Of a DNA stretch of 64,000 nt, positions 55,218 through 63,794 are shown in pieces; position 1 is the stretch's first letter; every line of letters starts with the position of its first letter. The translations under genes and the position numbers were made by a program. Below the pieces are notes generated by a model. That model saw nothing but the letters and a program-made list of their open reading frames with translations. It was not told the DNA's origin and ran no database searches. Source of the DNA: Pseudoalteromonas luteoviolacea (GTDB lineage Bacteria; Pseudomonadota; Gammaproteobacteria; Enterobacterales; Alteromonadaceae); the NCBI RefSeq assembly GCF_001750165.1, contig NZ_CP015411.1, positions 173,501 through 237,500 of the forward strand, read 5' to 3'.

Positions 55218-55586
55218 ATGATCCAAATGCAAACTCAGCTGGACGTTGCTGATAACAGCGGCGCTCGCAAAGTGCAGTGTATTAAAGTCCTTGGTGGTTC
55301 GCACCGTCGCTACGCGCGTGTTGGTGACATCATTAAAGTTTCTGTTAAAGAAGCAATTCCTCGCGGCAAAGTGAAGAAAGGTGATGTTAAAAACGCTGTA
55401 GTAGTGCGTACTAAGAAAGGCGTTCGTCGTCCAGACGGCTCTTTAATCCGTTTCGATAGCAATGCGGCTGTTATCTTAAATGATAGCCATCAGCCAATTG
55501 GTACTCGTATCTTCGGCCCTGTGACGCGTGAACTACGTAACGAAAAGTTCATGAAAATCGTTTCACTAGCACCAGAAGTACTATAA
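55218..55586 (+). CDS. rplN: 50S ribosomal protein L14
   Basis: A 122-aa protein opening MIQMQTQLDVADNSGARKVQCIKVLGG, the invariant L14 start, and of exact family length. It binds 23S rRNA at the subunit interface and contacts L19. It is the first gene of the spc operon, behind its own promoter region. Here the S10 operon does not precede it: the gene upstream is the deacetylase, 265 bases away. Confidence 0.98.
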   Translation: MIQMQTQLDVADNSGARKVQCIKVLGGSHRRYARVGDIIKVSVKEAIPRGKVKKGDVKNAVVVRTKKGVRRPDGSLIRFDSNAAVILNDSHQPIGTRIFGPVTRELRNEKFMKIVSLAPEVL

Positions 55587-55596
55587 GGAGTCGATC

Positions 55597-55911
55597 ATGG
55601 CAGCAAAAATCCGTCGTGATGACGAAGTAATCGTACTAGCCGGTAAAGACAAAGGTAAGCGCGGTAAAGTGCTTTCAGTTGTAACTGAGACTGGTCGTGT
55701 ATTTGTTGAAGGCGTAAATATCATCAAGAAACACCAGAAGCCTGTACCACAACTACAGCAAGCTGGCGGTATTGTTGAGAAAGAAGCGTCTGTCGACGTA
55801 TCAAATGTAGCGATTTTCAATGCCGAAACTGGCAAAGCAGATCGTGTTGGTTTTAGATTTGAAGACGGTAAAAAAGTCCGTTTCTTCAAGTCTACTGGCA
55901 AAACTATTTAA
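55597..55911 (+). CDS. rplX: 50S ribosomal protein L24
   Basis: A 104-aa KOW-domain protein (DDEVIVLAGKDKGKRGKVLSV near the N-terminus), an early-assembly protein that initiates folding of 23S rRNA domain I. It starts 10 bases after rplN with an AAGGAG site. The length matches the family. Confidence 0.98.
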   Translation: MAAKIRRDDEVIVLAGKDKGKRGKVLSVVTETGRVFVEGVNIIKKHQKPVPQLQQAGGIVEKEASVDVSNVAIFNAETGKADRVGFRFEDGKKVRFFKSTGKTI

Positions 55912-55926
55912 TAGTTGGAGTAGACG

Positions 55927-56466
55927 ATGGCGAAACTGCATGAAGTGTACAAAGACAAAGTAGTAAAAGAACTTTTTGAAAAGTTCGGTTACAGCTCTGT
56001 CATGCAAGTCCCTCAGATCGAGAAGATCACACTTAACATGGGTGTGGGCGAAGCCCTAGCTGACAAGAAAATTCTAGAAAATGCTGTTGCAGACCTAGAA
56101 GCAATTTCTGGTCAGAAACCTCTAGTGACTAAAGCACGCAAATCAGTTGCTGGCTTTAAGATCCGTGAAGGTTACCCAATTGGCTGTAAAGTAACCCTAC
56201 GCGGCGAGCGTATGTGGGATTTCCTTGAGCGTTTAGTCTCAATCGCGATGCCACGTATTCGTGACTTCCGCGGTGTTAGCGCAAAGTCTTTTGACGGTCG
56301 CGGTAACTACTCTATGGGCGTACGTGAGCAAATCATCTTCCCAGAAATTGATTATGATAAAGTAGACCGTGTTCGCGGTATGGATATCACAATCACTACT
56401 TCTGCGAAAACAGATGATGAAGGCCGTGCGTTATTAGAAGCGTTCAACTTCCCATTCAAAAAGTAA
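55927..56466 (+). CDS. rplE: 50S ribosomal protein L5
   Basis: A 179-aa protein of family length that binds 5S rRNA in the central protuberance and contacts tRNA in the P site. Conserved blocks include ITLNMGVGEA, GQKPLVTKARKS, 'IREGYPIGCKVTLRG' and DFRGVS. In E. coli the S8 repressor site lies at the start of this gene; I did not verify that structure here. Confidence 0.98.
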   Translation: MAKLHEVYKDKVVKELFEKFGYSSVMQVPQIEKITLNMGVGEALADKKILENAVADLEAISGQKPLVTKARKSVAGFKIREGYPIGCKVTLRGERMWDFLERLVSIAMPRIRDFRGVSAKSFDGRGNYSMGVREQIIFPEIDYDKVDRVRGMDITITTSAKTDDEGRALLEAFNFPFKK

Positions 56467-56476
56467 GGGTAGGGTT

Positions 56477-56782
56477 ATGGCAAAGAATTCAATGAAAGCG
56501 CGTGACGTAAAACGTGCTAAATTAGTTGCACAGTACGCAGAAAAGCGTGCTGCACTTAAAGCTATCATCAGCGATGTTAAAACATCTGATGATGAGCGTT
56601 GGGACGCGGTATTAAAGCTTCAGTCTTTACCGCGTGATTCTAGCCCTTCACGTCAACGTAATCGTTGTAACATTACGGGCCGCCCACATGGTTACCTTCG
56701 CAAGTTCGGCTTAAGCCGTATCAAAGTTCGCGAAGCAGCTATGCGCGGTGAAATTCCTGGCCTTAAAAAGGCTTCTTGGTAA
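56477..56782 (+). CDS. rpsN: 30S ribosomal protein S14
   Basis: A 101-aa S14 of the long, zinc-independent (C-minus) type. The CxxC pairs of the short type are missing, and SPSRQRNRCNITGRPHGYLRKFGLSR is the conserved C-terminal core that holds the head of the 30S subunit. It lies 10 bases after rplE. Confidence 0.98.
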   Translation: MAKNSMKARDVKRAKLVAQYAEKRAALKAIISDVKTSDDERWDAVLKLQSLPRDSSPSRQRNRCNITGRPHGYLRKFGLSRIKVREAAMRGEIPGLKKASW

Positions 56783-56802
56783 TAGAATCACGGGAGTAAG
56801 AC

Positions 56803-57195
56803 ATGAGCTTGCAAGATCCAATCGCGGATTTGTTTACACGCATCCGTAACGGTCAGTCTGCGAAGAAGGTAGAAGTAACAATGCCAACTTCAAAGCTGAA
56901 AGTAGCTGTTGCTGACGTACTGAAAAACGAAGGTTTCATCACTGGTTATTCAGTATCAGGCGACGTAAAAGCAGAATTGACTATCGAACTTAAGTACTTC
57001 GAAGGCAAAGCTGTTATCGAAAGCATCCAGCGTGTTAGCCGCCCTGGTCTACGTATCTATAAGAAACGTGACGAATTACCTAAGGTAATGGGTGGTCTAG
57101 GTATCGCTATCGTATCAACTTCTAAAGGCCTGATGACAGACCGCGCTGCGCGTACCGCTGGTGTTGGTGGTGAAATCATTGGCTTTGTAGCTTAA
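56803..57195 (+). CDS. rpsH: 30S ribosomal protein S8
   Basis: A 130-aa protein, the same length as in E. coli. MSLQDPIADLFTRIRNGQ and the C-terminal STSKGLMTDRAARTAGVGGE are diagnostic. It binds the central domain of 16S rRNA and in known relatives represses translation of the spc operon by binding its mRNA. A GGGAG site precedes it. Confidence 0.98.
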   Translation: MSLQDPIADLFTRIRNGQSAKKVEVTMPTSKLKVAVADVLKNEGFITGYSVSGDVKAELTIELKYFEGKAVIESIQRVSRPGLRIYKKRDELPKVMGGLGIAIVSTSKGLMTDRAARTAGVGGEIIGFVA

Positions 57196-57208
57196 TCGGA
57201 GGGGAACT

Positions 57209-57739
57209 ATGTCTCGTATTGCGAAGGCTCCTATTGCTGTTCCTGCCGGTGTTGAAGTTGCAATTAACGGCCAGGAAATCAAAGTTAAAGGTAAAAATGG
57301 TGAATTGACTCGCGTTCTTAACGACGCAGTTGAAGTTGTTCTTAACGACAACGTTATCACTACAGCACCTCGTGAAGTAGCAAATGCTTGGGCTCAAGCT
57401 GGTACTGCACGCGCTCTGATCAACAACATGATCATCGGCGTTAACGAAGGTTTTGAAAAGAAACTACAACTAGTCGGTGTTGGTTACCGTGCTGCAGTTA
57501 AGGGTAAAGTTTTAGACTTAACTCTTGGCTTCTCACACCCAGTGAATTTCGAGATCCCAGCGGGTATCACTATCGAAGCTCCAAGCCAGACTGAAATCGT
57601 TGTTAAAGGCGCAGACAAGCAGCTAGTTGGTCAAACTGCTGCAAACATCCGCTCATACCGTGAACCAGAGCCTTATAAAGGTAAAGGTGTACGTTACGCT
57701 GATGAGCACGTGCGTCGTAAAGAGGCTAAGAAGAAGTAA
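57209..57739 (+). CDS. rplF: 50S ribosomal protein L6
   Basis: A 176-aa L6 with two alpha/beta repeats. MSRIAKAPIAVPAGV opens it, and 'VKGADKQLVGQTAANIRSYREPEPYKGKG' is the conserved C-terminal rRNA-binding segment near the GTPase centre. The basic tail RRKEAKKK is typical. GGAGGGG precedes the ATG. Confidence 0.98.
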   Translation: MSRIAKAPIAVPAGVEVAINGQEIKVKGKNGELTRVLNDAVEVVLNDNVITTAPREVANAWAQAGTARALINNMIIGVNEGFEKKLQLVGVGYRAAVKGKVLDLTLGFSHPVNFEIPAGITIEAPSQTEIVVKGADKQLVGQTAANIRSYREPEPYKGKGVRYADEHVRRKEAKKK

Positions 57740-57748
57740 GGTAAGACG

Positions 57749-58099
57749 ATGGATAAGAAAACAGCTCGTCTACGTCGTGCTAAGCGCACTCGTAGAAATA
57801 TTATCGAACAAGGCACAACGCGTCTTGTTATCCACCGCACGCCACGTCACATATACGCTCAAATCGTAAACGTTGAGGGTATTGTACTGGCTGCTGCTTC
57901 TACTGTTGAAAAAGCAATTGCTGAAACAGTTAAAGGCACTGGCAACATCGAAGCTGCACAAGCAGTTGGTAAAGCAGTTGCTGAACGCGCGGCAGACAAA
58001 GGCATCGAAAAGCTTGCTTTTGACCGCAGTGGCTTTAAATATCACGGCCGTGTGAAGGCGCTTGCTGATGCAGCGCGTGAAGCCGGTCTGCAATTCTAG
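57749..58099 (+). CDS. rplR: 50S ribosomal protein L18
   Basis: A 116-aa 5S rRNA-binding protein. The basic N-terminus (DKKTARLRRAKRTRRNI), RLVIHRTPRHIYAQI and FDRSGFKYHGRVKALADAAREAGL are family hallmarks. It sits 9 bases from each neighbour in the operon. Confidence 0.98.
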   Translation: MDKKTARLRRAKRTRRNIIEQGTTRLVIHRTPRHIYAQIVNVEGIVLAAASTVEKAIAETVKGTGNIEAAQAVGKAVAERAADKGIEKLAFDRSGFKYHGRVKALADAAREAGLQF

Positions 58100-58108
58100 G
58101 AGTAGACA

Positions 58109-58615
58109 ATGGCTAACGTAGAAGCAAAGCAACAACAGCCTGATTTGGCTGAAAAGCTAATCGCGGTAAACCGTGTGTCTAAAGTGGTTAAAGGTGGTCG
58201 TATCTTTAGCTTCACTGCACTAACTGTAGTTGGTGATGGCGCAGGTAAAGTAGGTTTTGGTTACGGTAAAGCACGCGAAGTTCCAGCTGCTATTCAAAAA
58301 GCAATGGAAAAAGCACGCCGTAACATGGTAAATGTTGATCTTAACGGTCACACGCTACAGCACCCAATCAAGGGTCGCCACGCAGGTTCTAAAGTATACA
58401 TGCAGCCTGCATCTGAAGGTACAGGTATCATCGCCGGTGGTGCGATGCGTGCAGTACTAGAAGTAGCTGGTGTACAGAACGTACTTTCAAAAGCATACGG
58501 TTCTACTAACCCGATCAACATCGTTCGCGCAACAATTTCTGCTCTAGAGAACATGAACTCTCCAGAGAAGATCGCTGCGAAACGTGGTCTTAGCGTAGAT
58601 GAAATCTTGGGGTAA
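58109..58615 (+). CDS. rpsE: 30S ribosomal protein S5
   Basis: A 168-aa protein with the S5 double-stranded RNA-binding part (KVVKGGRIFSFTALTVVGDG, GYGKAREVPAAIQKA) and the C-terminal domain (IAGGAMRAVLEVAGV, YGSTNPINIVRAT). It contributes to decoding accuracy; spectinomycin resistance maps to the loop near residues 20-30. It has an AGGAG site. Confidence 0.98.
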   Translation: MANVEAKQQQPDLAEKLIAVNRVSKVVKGGRIFSFTALTVVGDGAGKVGFGYGKAREVPAAIQKAMEKARRNMVNVDLNGHTLQHPIKGRHAGSKVYMQPASEGTGIIAGGAMRAVLEVAGVQNVLSKAYGSTNPINIVRATISALENMNSPEKIAAKRGLSVDEILG

Positions 58616-58621
58616 GAAACC

Positions 58622-58801
58622 ATGGCAAACACAGTTAAAGTAACACAAGTACGTAGCTCAATCGGTCGTTTACCGAAGCATAAAGCTACATTACGTGGCC
58701 TTGGTTTACGTCGTATCAACCATACTGTTGAGCTAGAAGATACGCCAGCAGTACGTGGTATGATCAACCAGGTTTCTTACATGGTTAAGGTTGAGGGCTA
58801 A
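58622..58801 (+). CDS. rpmD: 50S ribosomal protein L30
   Basis: A 59-aa protein read from ATG 58622 to TAA 58799-58801. The sequence VKVTQVRSSIGRLPKHKATL, then LGLRRINHTVE and a C-terminal MINQVSYMVKV identify L30. It is too short for many gene callers but intact and of family length. It lies 6 bases after rpsE and 4 before rplO. Confidence 0.97.
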   Translation: MANTVKVTQVRSSIGRLPKHKATLRGLGLRRINHTVELEDTPAVRGMINQVSYMVKVEG

Positions 58802-58805
58802 TTCG

Positions 58806-59240
58806 ATGCAATTGAATACACTTTCTCCTGCTGCAGGTTCAAAAACTGCTGGTAAGCGCGTTGGTCGTGGTATCGGCTCTGGTCTAGGTAAGACTGGTGG
58901 TCGTGGTCACAAAGGTCAAAAGTCGCGTTCTGGCGGTAAAGTACGTGTTGGTTTTGAAGGCGGTCAAATGCCTATGCAACGCCGTCTACCAAAATTTGGC
59001 TTCACTTCACGCAAATCATTAGTATCTGCTGAAGTTAACCTTTTCGAAATCGCGAAGGTTGAAGGCGATGTGGTAGAGCTAAGCACACTACAAGCAGCTG
59101 GTATCGTTAAGAAGAACATTCAGTTCGTTAAAGTTGTTAAATCTGGCGAAGTTTCACGCGCAGTTACTGTTAAAGGCATTAAAGTGTCTAAAGGTGCTCG
59201 CGAAGCTATCGAAGCTGCCGGAGGCAAGGTAGAAGACTAA
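58806..59240 (+). CDS. rplO: 50S ribosomal protein L15
   Basis: A 144-aa protein, the E. coli length. The Gly/Lys-rich 'RVGRGIGSGLGKTGGRGHKGQKSRSG'-type extension (only partly quoted) threads into 23S rRNA, and a globular C-terminal domain follows. I chose ATG 58806, which matches the MQLNTLSPA family start, over an open GTG-type codon 15 bases upstream. Confidence 0.97.
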   Translation: MQLNTLSPAAGSKTAGKRVGRGIGSGLGKTGGRGHKGQKSRSGGKVRVGFEGGQMPMQRRLPKFGFTSRKSLVSAEVNLFEIAKVEGDVVELSTLQAAGIVKKNIQFVKVVKSGEVSRAVTVKGIKVSKGAREAIEAAGGKVED

Positions 59241-59251
59241 GGAAGTACACT

Positions 59252-60580
59252 ATGGCTAAACCAGGTCAAGATATGCAAAGCGCACAGAGTGGGCTTGCGG
59301 AGTTGAAGCGCCGATTACTATTCGTTTTGGGTGCCATCATTATTTACCGTCTAGGTTCATTTGTGCCTATCCCTGGGATTGACGCCGCTGTACTTGCCGA
59401 GTTCTTCGAGCAACAAAAGGGCACCATCTTTGCCATGTTTAACATGTTCAGTGGTGGTGCGCTTGAGCGTGCATCTGTACTTGCGCTGGGTATTATGCCT
59501 TATATCTCAGCCTCGATTATCATGCAGCTATTGACGCATATACATCCTGCGATGATAGAGCTGAAAAAAGAGGGTGAGCAAGGTCGTAAGAAGATCAGCC
59601 AATACACGCGTTACGGCACGCTCGTGCTTGCTACAATACAGTCGATCGGTATCGCGACTAACCTACCAAATATGATGGAAGGCTTAGTTGTGAATCCTGG
59701 TTTCGGTTTCTATTTCACAGCTGTTGTGAGTTTAGTGACTGGTACTATGTTCCTGATGTGGCTGGGCGAACAAATTACAGAACGTGGTATCGGTAACGGT
59801 ATCTCAGTACTGATTTTTGTTGGTATTGTAGCTAACCTGCCGTCTGCAATCGGTTCGACAGCAGAAATGGCGCGCCAAGGCGATTTGAATGTCTTTATCT
59901 TAGCACTTATTGCGTTTATCGTTGTTGCGGTAACTTACTTGGTAGTATTCTTTGAGCGTGGTCAACGTCGTATCGTCGTTAACTATGCTAAACGTCAGCA
60001 AGGCCGTCAGGTGTTTGCAGCACAGAGTACGCATTTACCATTGAAAGTTAACATGGCAGGGGTTATTCCACCAATATTTGCTAGCAGCATCATTCTGTTC
60101 CCTGGTACAATTGCAAGCTGGTTCGGCCAAGGTGAAGGTCCACTTGCTGATGCACTACAAGCAGTGTCAGCCGTGTTGACCCCAGGTCAGCCTCTGTACG
60201 CAATGGTACTAGCCGCAGCGATTATTTTCTTCTGCTTCTTCTATACAGCGTTGGTATTTAACCCACGTGAGACAGCAGATAATTTGAAAAAATCTGGCGC
60301 ATTTATTCCAGGTTATCGCCCAGGTGAGCAGACGTCTAAATACATTGATAAAGTGATGACACGCCTGACATTGGCAGGTGCAATGTACATTACCTTTATC
60401 TGTCTGGTGCCCGAGTTTATGACCATGGCATGGCAAACGCCATTCTACTTCGGCGGTACATCAATTTTGATTATCGTTGTTGTTATCATGGACTTTATGG
60501 CACAAGTACAGACTCATTTGATGTCTCATCAATATGATTCTGTGCTGAAAAAAGCAAACCTTAAAGGCTACGGCCGATAG
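59252..60580 (+). CDS. secY: Protein translocase subunit SecY
   Basis: A 442-aa inner-membrane channel with ten transmembrane helices, which moves secreted and membrane proteins with SecE, SecG and SecA. Markers are LGSFVPIPGID near the plug, LGIMPYISASIIMQLL, RYGTLVLA, ANLKSGAFIPG-type loop (here DNLKKSGAFIPGYRPG) and the C-terminal RNLKGYGR-like tail. It sits between rplO and rpmJ as usual. Confidence 0.98.
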   Translation: MAKPGQDMQSAQSGLAELKRRLLFVLGAIIIYRLGSFVPIPGIDAAVLAEFFEQQKGTIFAMFNMFSGGALERASVLALGIMPYISASIIMQLLTHIHPAMIELKKEGEQGRKKISQYTRYGTLVLATIQSIGIATNLPNMMEGLVVNPGFGFYFTAVVSLVTGTMFLMWLGEQITERGIGNGISVLIFVGIVANLPSAIGSTAEMARQGDLNVFILALIAFIVVAVTYLVVFFERGQRRIVVNYAKRQQGRQVFAAQSTHLPLKVNMAGVIPPIFASSIILFPGTIASWFGQGEGPLADALQAVSAVLTPGQPLYAMVLAAAIIFFCFFYTALVFNPRETADNLKKSGAFIPGYRPGEQTSKYIDKVMTRLTLAGAMYITFICLVPEFMTMAWQTPFYFGGTSILIIVVVIMDFMAQVQTHLMSHQYDSVLKKANLKGYGR

Positions 60581-60601
60581 GGTCTGTTACGGAGTTGAGT
60601 T

Positions 60602-60715
60602 ATGAAAGTACGTGCTTCCGTTAAGAAAATTTGCCGTAACTGTAAAGTTATCAAGCGTGCTGGTGTAGTACGTGTGATCTGCAGTGAGCCTAAGCACAAG
60701 CAAAGGCAAGGCTAA
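60602..60715 (+). CDS. rpmJ: 50S ribosomal protein L36
   Basis: A 37-aa protein from ATG 60602 to TAA 60713-60715. It has the zinc-binding set Cys11, Cys14, Cys27 and His33 of the C-plus form, and ends KHKQRQG as in the family. It is the last gene of the spc operon. A hairpin follows it. Confidence 0.96.
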   Translation: MKVRASVKKICRNCKVIKRAGVVRVICSEPKHKQRQG

Positions 60716-60729
60716 GAAATCTAGTCGTG

Positions 60730-60754
60730 CAGGCTAAGTTAATCACTTAGCCTG
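60730..60754 (+). terminator. Terminator-like hairpin at the end of the spc operon
   Basis: CAGGCTAAG and CTTAGCCTG pair perfectly around a 7-base loop, followed by TTTCATT. The U-tract is short, so it may attenuate rather than fully stop transcription into the alpha operon. Confidence 0.65.
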
Positions 60755-60844
60755 TTTCATTGGTAAAACTTGAATGTCGGTTGGGTATCCTGTACGGGCT
60801 TTCCAACAAGATGATAATCAGGTTTATTTATAGGAGATATGTTA

Positions 60845-61201
60845 GTGGCCCGTATCGCAGGCATTAACGTTCCTGACCATAAGCATGCTGTTATCGGTTT
60901 AACAAGCATCTATGGTGTAGGTAAAACTCGCGCTAAGGCGATCTTAGCTGCGACAGGTATCGCTGAAACTACTAAAATCGGCGAGTTAAACGACGAAACT
61001 CTTGACATCCTTCGTGAAGAAGTTGGCAAGTACACTGTTGAAGGTGATCTTCGTCGTGAAGTAACACTAAACATCAAACGTCTTATGGACCTTGGTTGTT
61101 TCCGTGGCTTACGTCACCGTCGTTCGTTACCACTACGTGGTCAACGTACTAAGACTAACGCGCGTACTCGTAAGGGTCCACGCAAGCCTATCAAGAAATA
61201 A
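60845..61201 (+). CDS. rpsM: 30S ribosomal protein S13
   Basis: A 118-aa protein, the standard length, opening MARIAGINVPDHKH when read from GTG 60845. The AGGAG site is 8 bases before that GTG and only 2 before the ATG at 60839, so GTG is preferred. It holds the 30S head and contacts the P-site tRNA. The leader in front is where S4 regulates the alpha operon in E. coli; I did not resolve a pseudoknot here. Confidence 0.97.
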   Translation: MARIAGINVPDHKHAVIGLTSIYGVGKTRAKAILAATGIAETTKIGELNDETLDILREEVGKYTVEGDLRREVTLNIKRLMDLGCFRGLRHRRSLPLRGQRTKTNARTRKGPRKPIKK

Positions 61202-61214
61202 GGTGGGGTAAGTT

Positions 61215-61601
61215 ATGGCAAAAGCACCAATTCGTCGTAAAAAGGTCAAAAAGCAAGTTGTTGACGGTATGGCTCACGTTCATGCTTCTTTCAACAACAC
61301 TATTGTGACCATCACTGACCGTCAAGGTAATGCTCTTTCTTGGGCGACTGCGGGTGGTTCAGGTTTCCGTGGTTCTCGTAAGTCTACTCCGTTCGCTGCA
61401 CAGGTTGCTGCTGAGCGTGCAGGTACTGCTGCACAAGAGTACGGTCTTAAGAACCTAGAAGTATTCATTAAAGGTCCAGGTCCAGGCCGTGAGTCTGCTG
61501 TACGTGCATTGAATGCTGCTGGTTTCCGTATCACTAACATCACTGACGTGACGCCAATACCACACAATGGTTGTCGTCCACCGAAGAAACGTCGCGTATA
61601 A
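61215..61601 (+). CDS. rpsK: 30S ribosomal protein S11
   Basis: A 128-aa platform protein with HVHASFNNTIVTITDRQGN, TPFAAQVAAE and the C-terminal TPIPHNGCRPPKKRRV, all diagnostic. It lies 13 bases after rpsM within the alpha operon. Confidence 0.98.
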   Translation: MAKAPIRRKKVKKQVVDGMAHVHASFNNTIVTITDRQGNALSWATAGGSGFRGSRKSTPFAAQVAAERAGTAAQEYGLKNLEVFIKGPGPGRESAVRALNAAGFRITNITDVTPIPHNGCRPPKKRRV

Positions 61602-61623
61602 TTAATAGGTTAGGAGAAAGAAC

Positions 61624-62244
61624 ATGGCAAGATATTTGGGCCCTAAGCTCAAGCTGAGTCGTCGTGAAGGTACTGACCTGTTCCTTAAAAGCGGCGTAAG
61701 AGCAATTGACTCTAAGTGTAAACTAGAAACAGCACCTGGTCAGCACGGCGCACGTAAAGGTCGTCTATCTGACTACGGTTTACAGTTACGTGAAAAGCAA
61801 AAAGTTCGTCGTATCTACGGTGTACTTGAAAAGCAATTCCGCAACTACTATAAAGAAGCTGCTCGCCTTAAAGGTAACACAGGTGAAAACTTGTTACAGC
61901 TTCTAGAGCAACGTCTAGACAATGTTGTATATCGCATGGGTTTTGCAAGCACGCGTGCTGAAGCACGTCAGCTAGTAAGCCACAAAGCGATTATGGTTAA
62001 TGGTCGTGTTGTGAATATTCCTTCTTTCGTTATTACTCCAGAAGATGTAGTAGTAATCCGTGAGAAGTCTAAGAAGCAAGCGCGTATCATCGCTGCTCTA
62101 GAGTTGGCTGAGCAACGCGAAAAGCCAACTTGGATTGAAGTTGACGGTAAGAAAATGGAAGGTACTTTCAAGCGCCTACCTGAGCGTTCTGATCTGTCTG
62201 CGGACATTAATGAACAACTAATCGTCGAACTTTACTCGAAGTAA
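61624..62244 (+). CDS. rpsD: 30S ribosomal protein S4
   Basis: A 206-aa primary 16S rRNA-binding protein, E. coli length. MARYLGPKLKLSRREGTDLFL opens it, and the S4 domain follows (LDNVVYRMGFASTRAEARQLVSH). Known relatives repress the alpha operon by binding the rpsM leader. It lacks the N-terminal zinc Cys cluster, as expected in this group. Confidence 0.98.
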   Translation: MARYLGPKLKLSRREGTDLFLKSGVRAIDSKCKLETAPGQHGARKGRLSDYGLQLREKQKVRRIYGVLEKQFRNYYKEAARLKGNTGENLLQLLEQRLDNVVYRMGFASTRAEARQLVSHKAIMVNGRVVNIPSFVITPEDVVVIREKSKKQARIIAALELAEQREKPTWIEVDGKKMEGTFKRLPERSDLSADINEQLIVELYSK

Positions 62245-62268
62245 AGTTAAGAGTTAAGAGAGGATAAA

Positions 62269-63255
62269 ATGCAGGGTTCTGTAACCGAATTCCTAAAACC
62301 AAGATTAGTCGATATCGACGCTATCAACTCAACCCGTTCTAAAGTAGTTTTAGAGCCTCTAGAGCGTGGCTTTGGTCACACTTTAGGTAATGCTTTACGT
62401 CGTATTCTTCTTTCGTCTATGCCGGGTTGTGCAGTGACAGAAGTAGAGATCGACGGTGTATTGCACGAGTACAGCGCGAAAGAAGGCGTACAAGAAGACA
62501 TCATTGAAATTCTGTTAAACCTTAAAGGTCTGGCAGTTACTTTAGAAGGTAAAGATGAAGTTTTCCTTACCCTGACTAAGTCTGGTGTAGGCCCTGTGAC
62601 TGCGGCTGACATCCAGCACGACGGCGATGTAACAATTGCTAATCCTGAGCACGTGATTTGTCACTTAACTGCTGACAATAGCGATATCAGTATGCGTATC
62701 CGTGTTGAGCGCGGTCGTGGTTATGTTCCGGCGTCAAGTCGTTTATCCTCTGATGACGATGAGCGTCCAATTGGTCGTCTGTTGCTAGATGCATCATTCA
62801 GTCCAGTTGAGCGTATTGCGTACTCGGTTGAATCAGCCCGTGTTGAGCAGCGTACTGACTTAGACAAATTGATCATCGATATGGAAACTAATGGCACACT
62901 AGATCCTGAAGAAGCGATCCGTCGTGCATCTACAATCCTAGCTGAACAGCTAGAAGCGTTTGTAGATTTGCGTGATGTTTCTGAGCCAGAAGAAAAAGAA
63001 GAGAAGCCGGAGTTTGATCCGATTCTACTTCGTCCTGTTGATGATTTAGAGCTAACAGTACGTTCTGCAAACTGTCTGAAAGCCGAGCAAATTCAATATA
63101 TTGGTGATCTGGTACAACGTACTGAGGTTGAGCTTCTTAAGACGCCAAACCTTGGTAAGAAATCTCTAACAGAGATTAAAGACGTGTTAGCTTCTCGTGG
63201 TCTTTCTCTAGGCATGCGCCTAGAAAACTGGCCGCCAGCAAGTCTAGCTGAATAA
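62269..63255 (+). CDS. rpoA: RNA polymerase alpha subunit
   Basis: A 328-aa protein with the N-terminal dimerisation domain (EPLERGFGHTLGNALRRILLSSMPG), an acidic linker near 235-248 and the C-terminal domain (about 250-325: 'LLRPVDDLELTVRSANCLKAE', LLKTPNLGKKSLTEIK). That domain binds UP elements and activators. It is one residue shorter than E. coli RpoA (329 aa). It is the fourth gene of the alpha operon. Confidence 0.98.
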   Translation: MQGSVTEFLKPRLVDIDAINSTRSKVVLEPLERGFGHTLGNALRRILLSSMPGCAVTEVEIDGVLHEYSAKEGVQEDIIEILLNLKGLAVTLEGKDEVFLTLTKSGVGPVTAADIQHDGDVTIANPEHVICHLTADNSDISMRIRVERGRGYVPASSRLSSDDDERPIGRLLLDASFSPVERIAYSVESARVEQRTDLDKLIIDMETNGTLDPEEAIRRASTILAEQLEAFVDLRDVSEPEEKEEKPEFDPILLRPVDDLELTVRSANCLKAEQIQYIGDLVQRTEVELLKTPNLGKKSLTEIKDVLASRGLSLGMRLENWPPASLAE

Positions 63256-63293
63256 TCAGATTACTATATTAGTTTAGTTAGAAGGATAGGGTC

Positions 63294-63695
63294 ATGCGCC
63301 ATCGTAAGAGTGGTCGTCAATTAAACCGTAACAGCAGCCATCGCAAAGCGATGTTCAGCAACATGGCTGGTTCTTTGGTGAAGCACGAAATCATCAAAAC
63401 AACTTTGCCTAAAGCGAAAGAGTTGCGCCGTGTAATTGAGCCTTTAATCACACTGGCTAAGACTGACAGCGTAGCAAACCGCCGTTTAGCGTTTGCTCGC
63501 ACGCGTGATAAAGAAGTAGTTGGTAAATTGTTCTCTGAGATCGGTCCACGTTTTGCGGATCGTCCAGGTGGTTACACTCGTATTCTTAAGTGTGGCTTCC
63601 GTGCAGGTGACAACGCGCCAATGGCTTATATTGAACTACTAGATCGCCCAGTTGCGACTGAAGAAGTTCAAGAAGACGCGCAGTCTGCAGAGTAA
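63294..63695 (+). CDS. rplQ: 50S ribosomal protein L17
   Basis: A 133-aa protein starting MRHRKSGRQLNRNSSHRKAM, the L17 hallmark. The core ends near DRP, after which comes an acidic tail (EEVQEDAQSAE) slightly longer than in E. coli (127 aa). It is the last gene of the alpha operon and is followed by a strong terminator. Confidence 0.98.
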   Translation: MRHRKSGRQLNRNSSHRKAMFSNMAGSLVKHEIIKTTLPKAKELRRVIEPLITLAKTDSVANRRLAFARTRDKEVVGKLFSEIGPRFADRPGGYTRILKCGFRAGDNAPMAYIELLDRPVATEEVQEDAQSAE

Positions 63696-63711
63696 GTCTT
63701 TATAAGACACG

Positions 63712-63740
63712 AAAAAGCCGAGCATTAGCTCGGCTTTTTT
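63712..63740 (+). terminator. Terminator of the alpha operon
   Basis: AAGCCGAGC/GCTCGGCTT stem with an ATTA loop and a T-run on the right; the A-run on the left makes it usable by the converging gene too. Confidence 0.92.
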
Positions 63741-63794
63741 GTTTTATTTTCATAGGATAAATGGTTAGTTAGCCTATGAGCCAAAATTCTTTTA

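Noticed and set aside
60716..60844. S4 regulatory pseudoknot in the alpha operon leader
   Set aside because: Expected from E. coli, but I could not pair the required helices confidently by eye, so it is not annotated.
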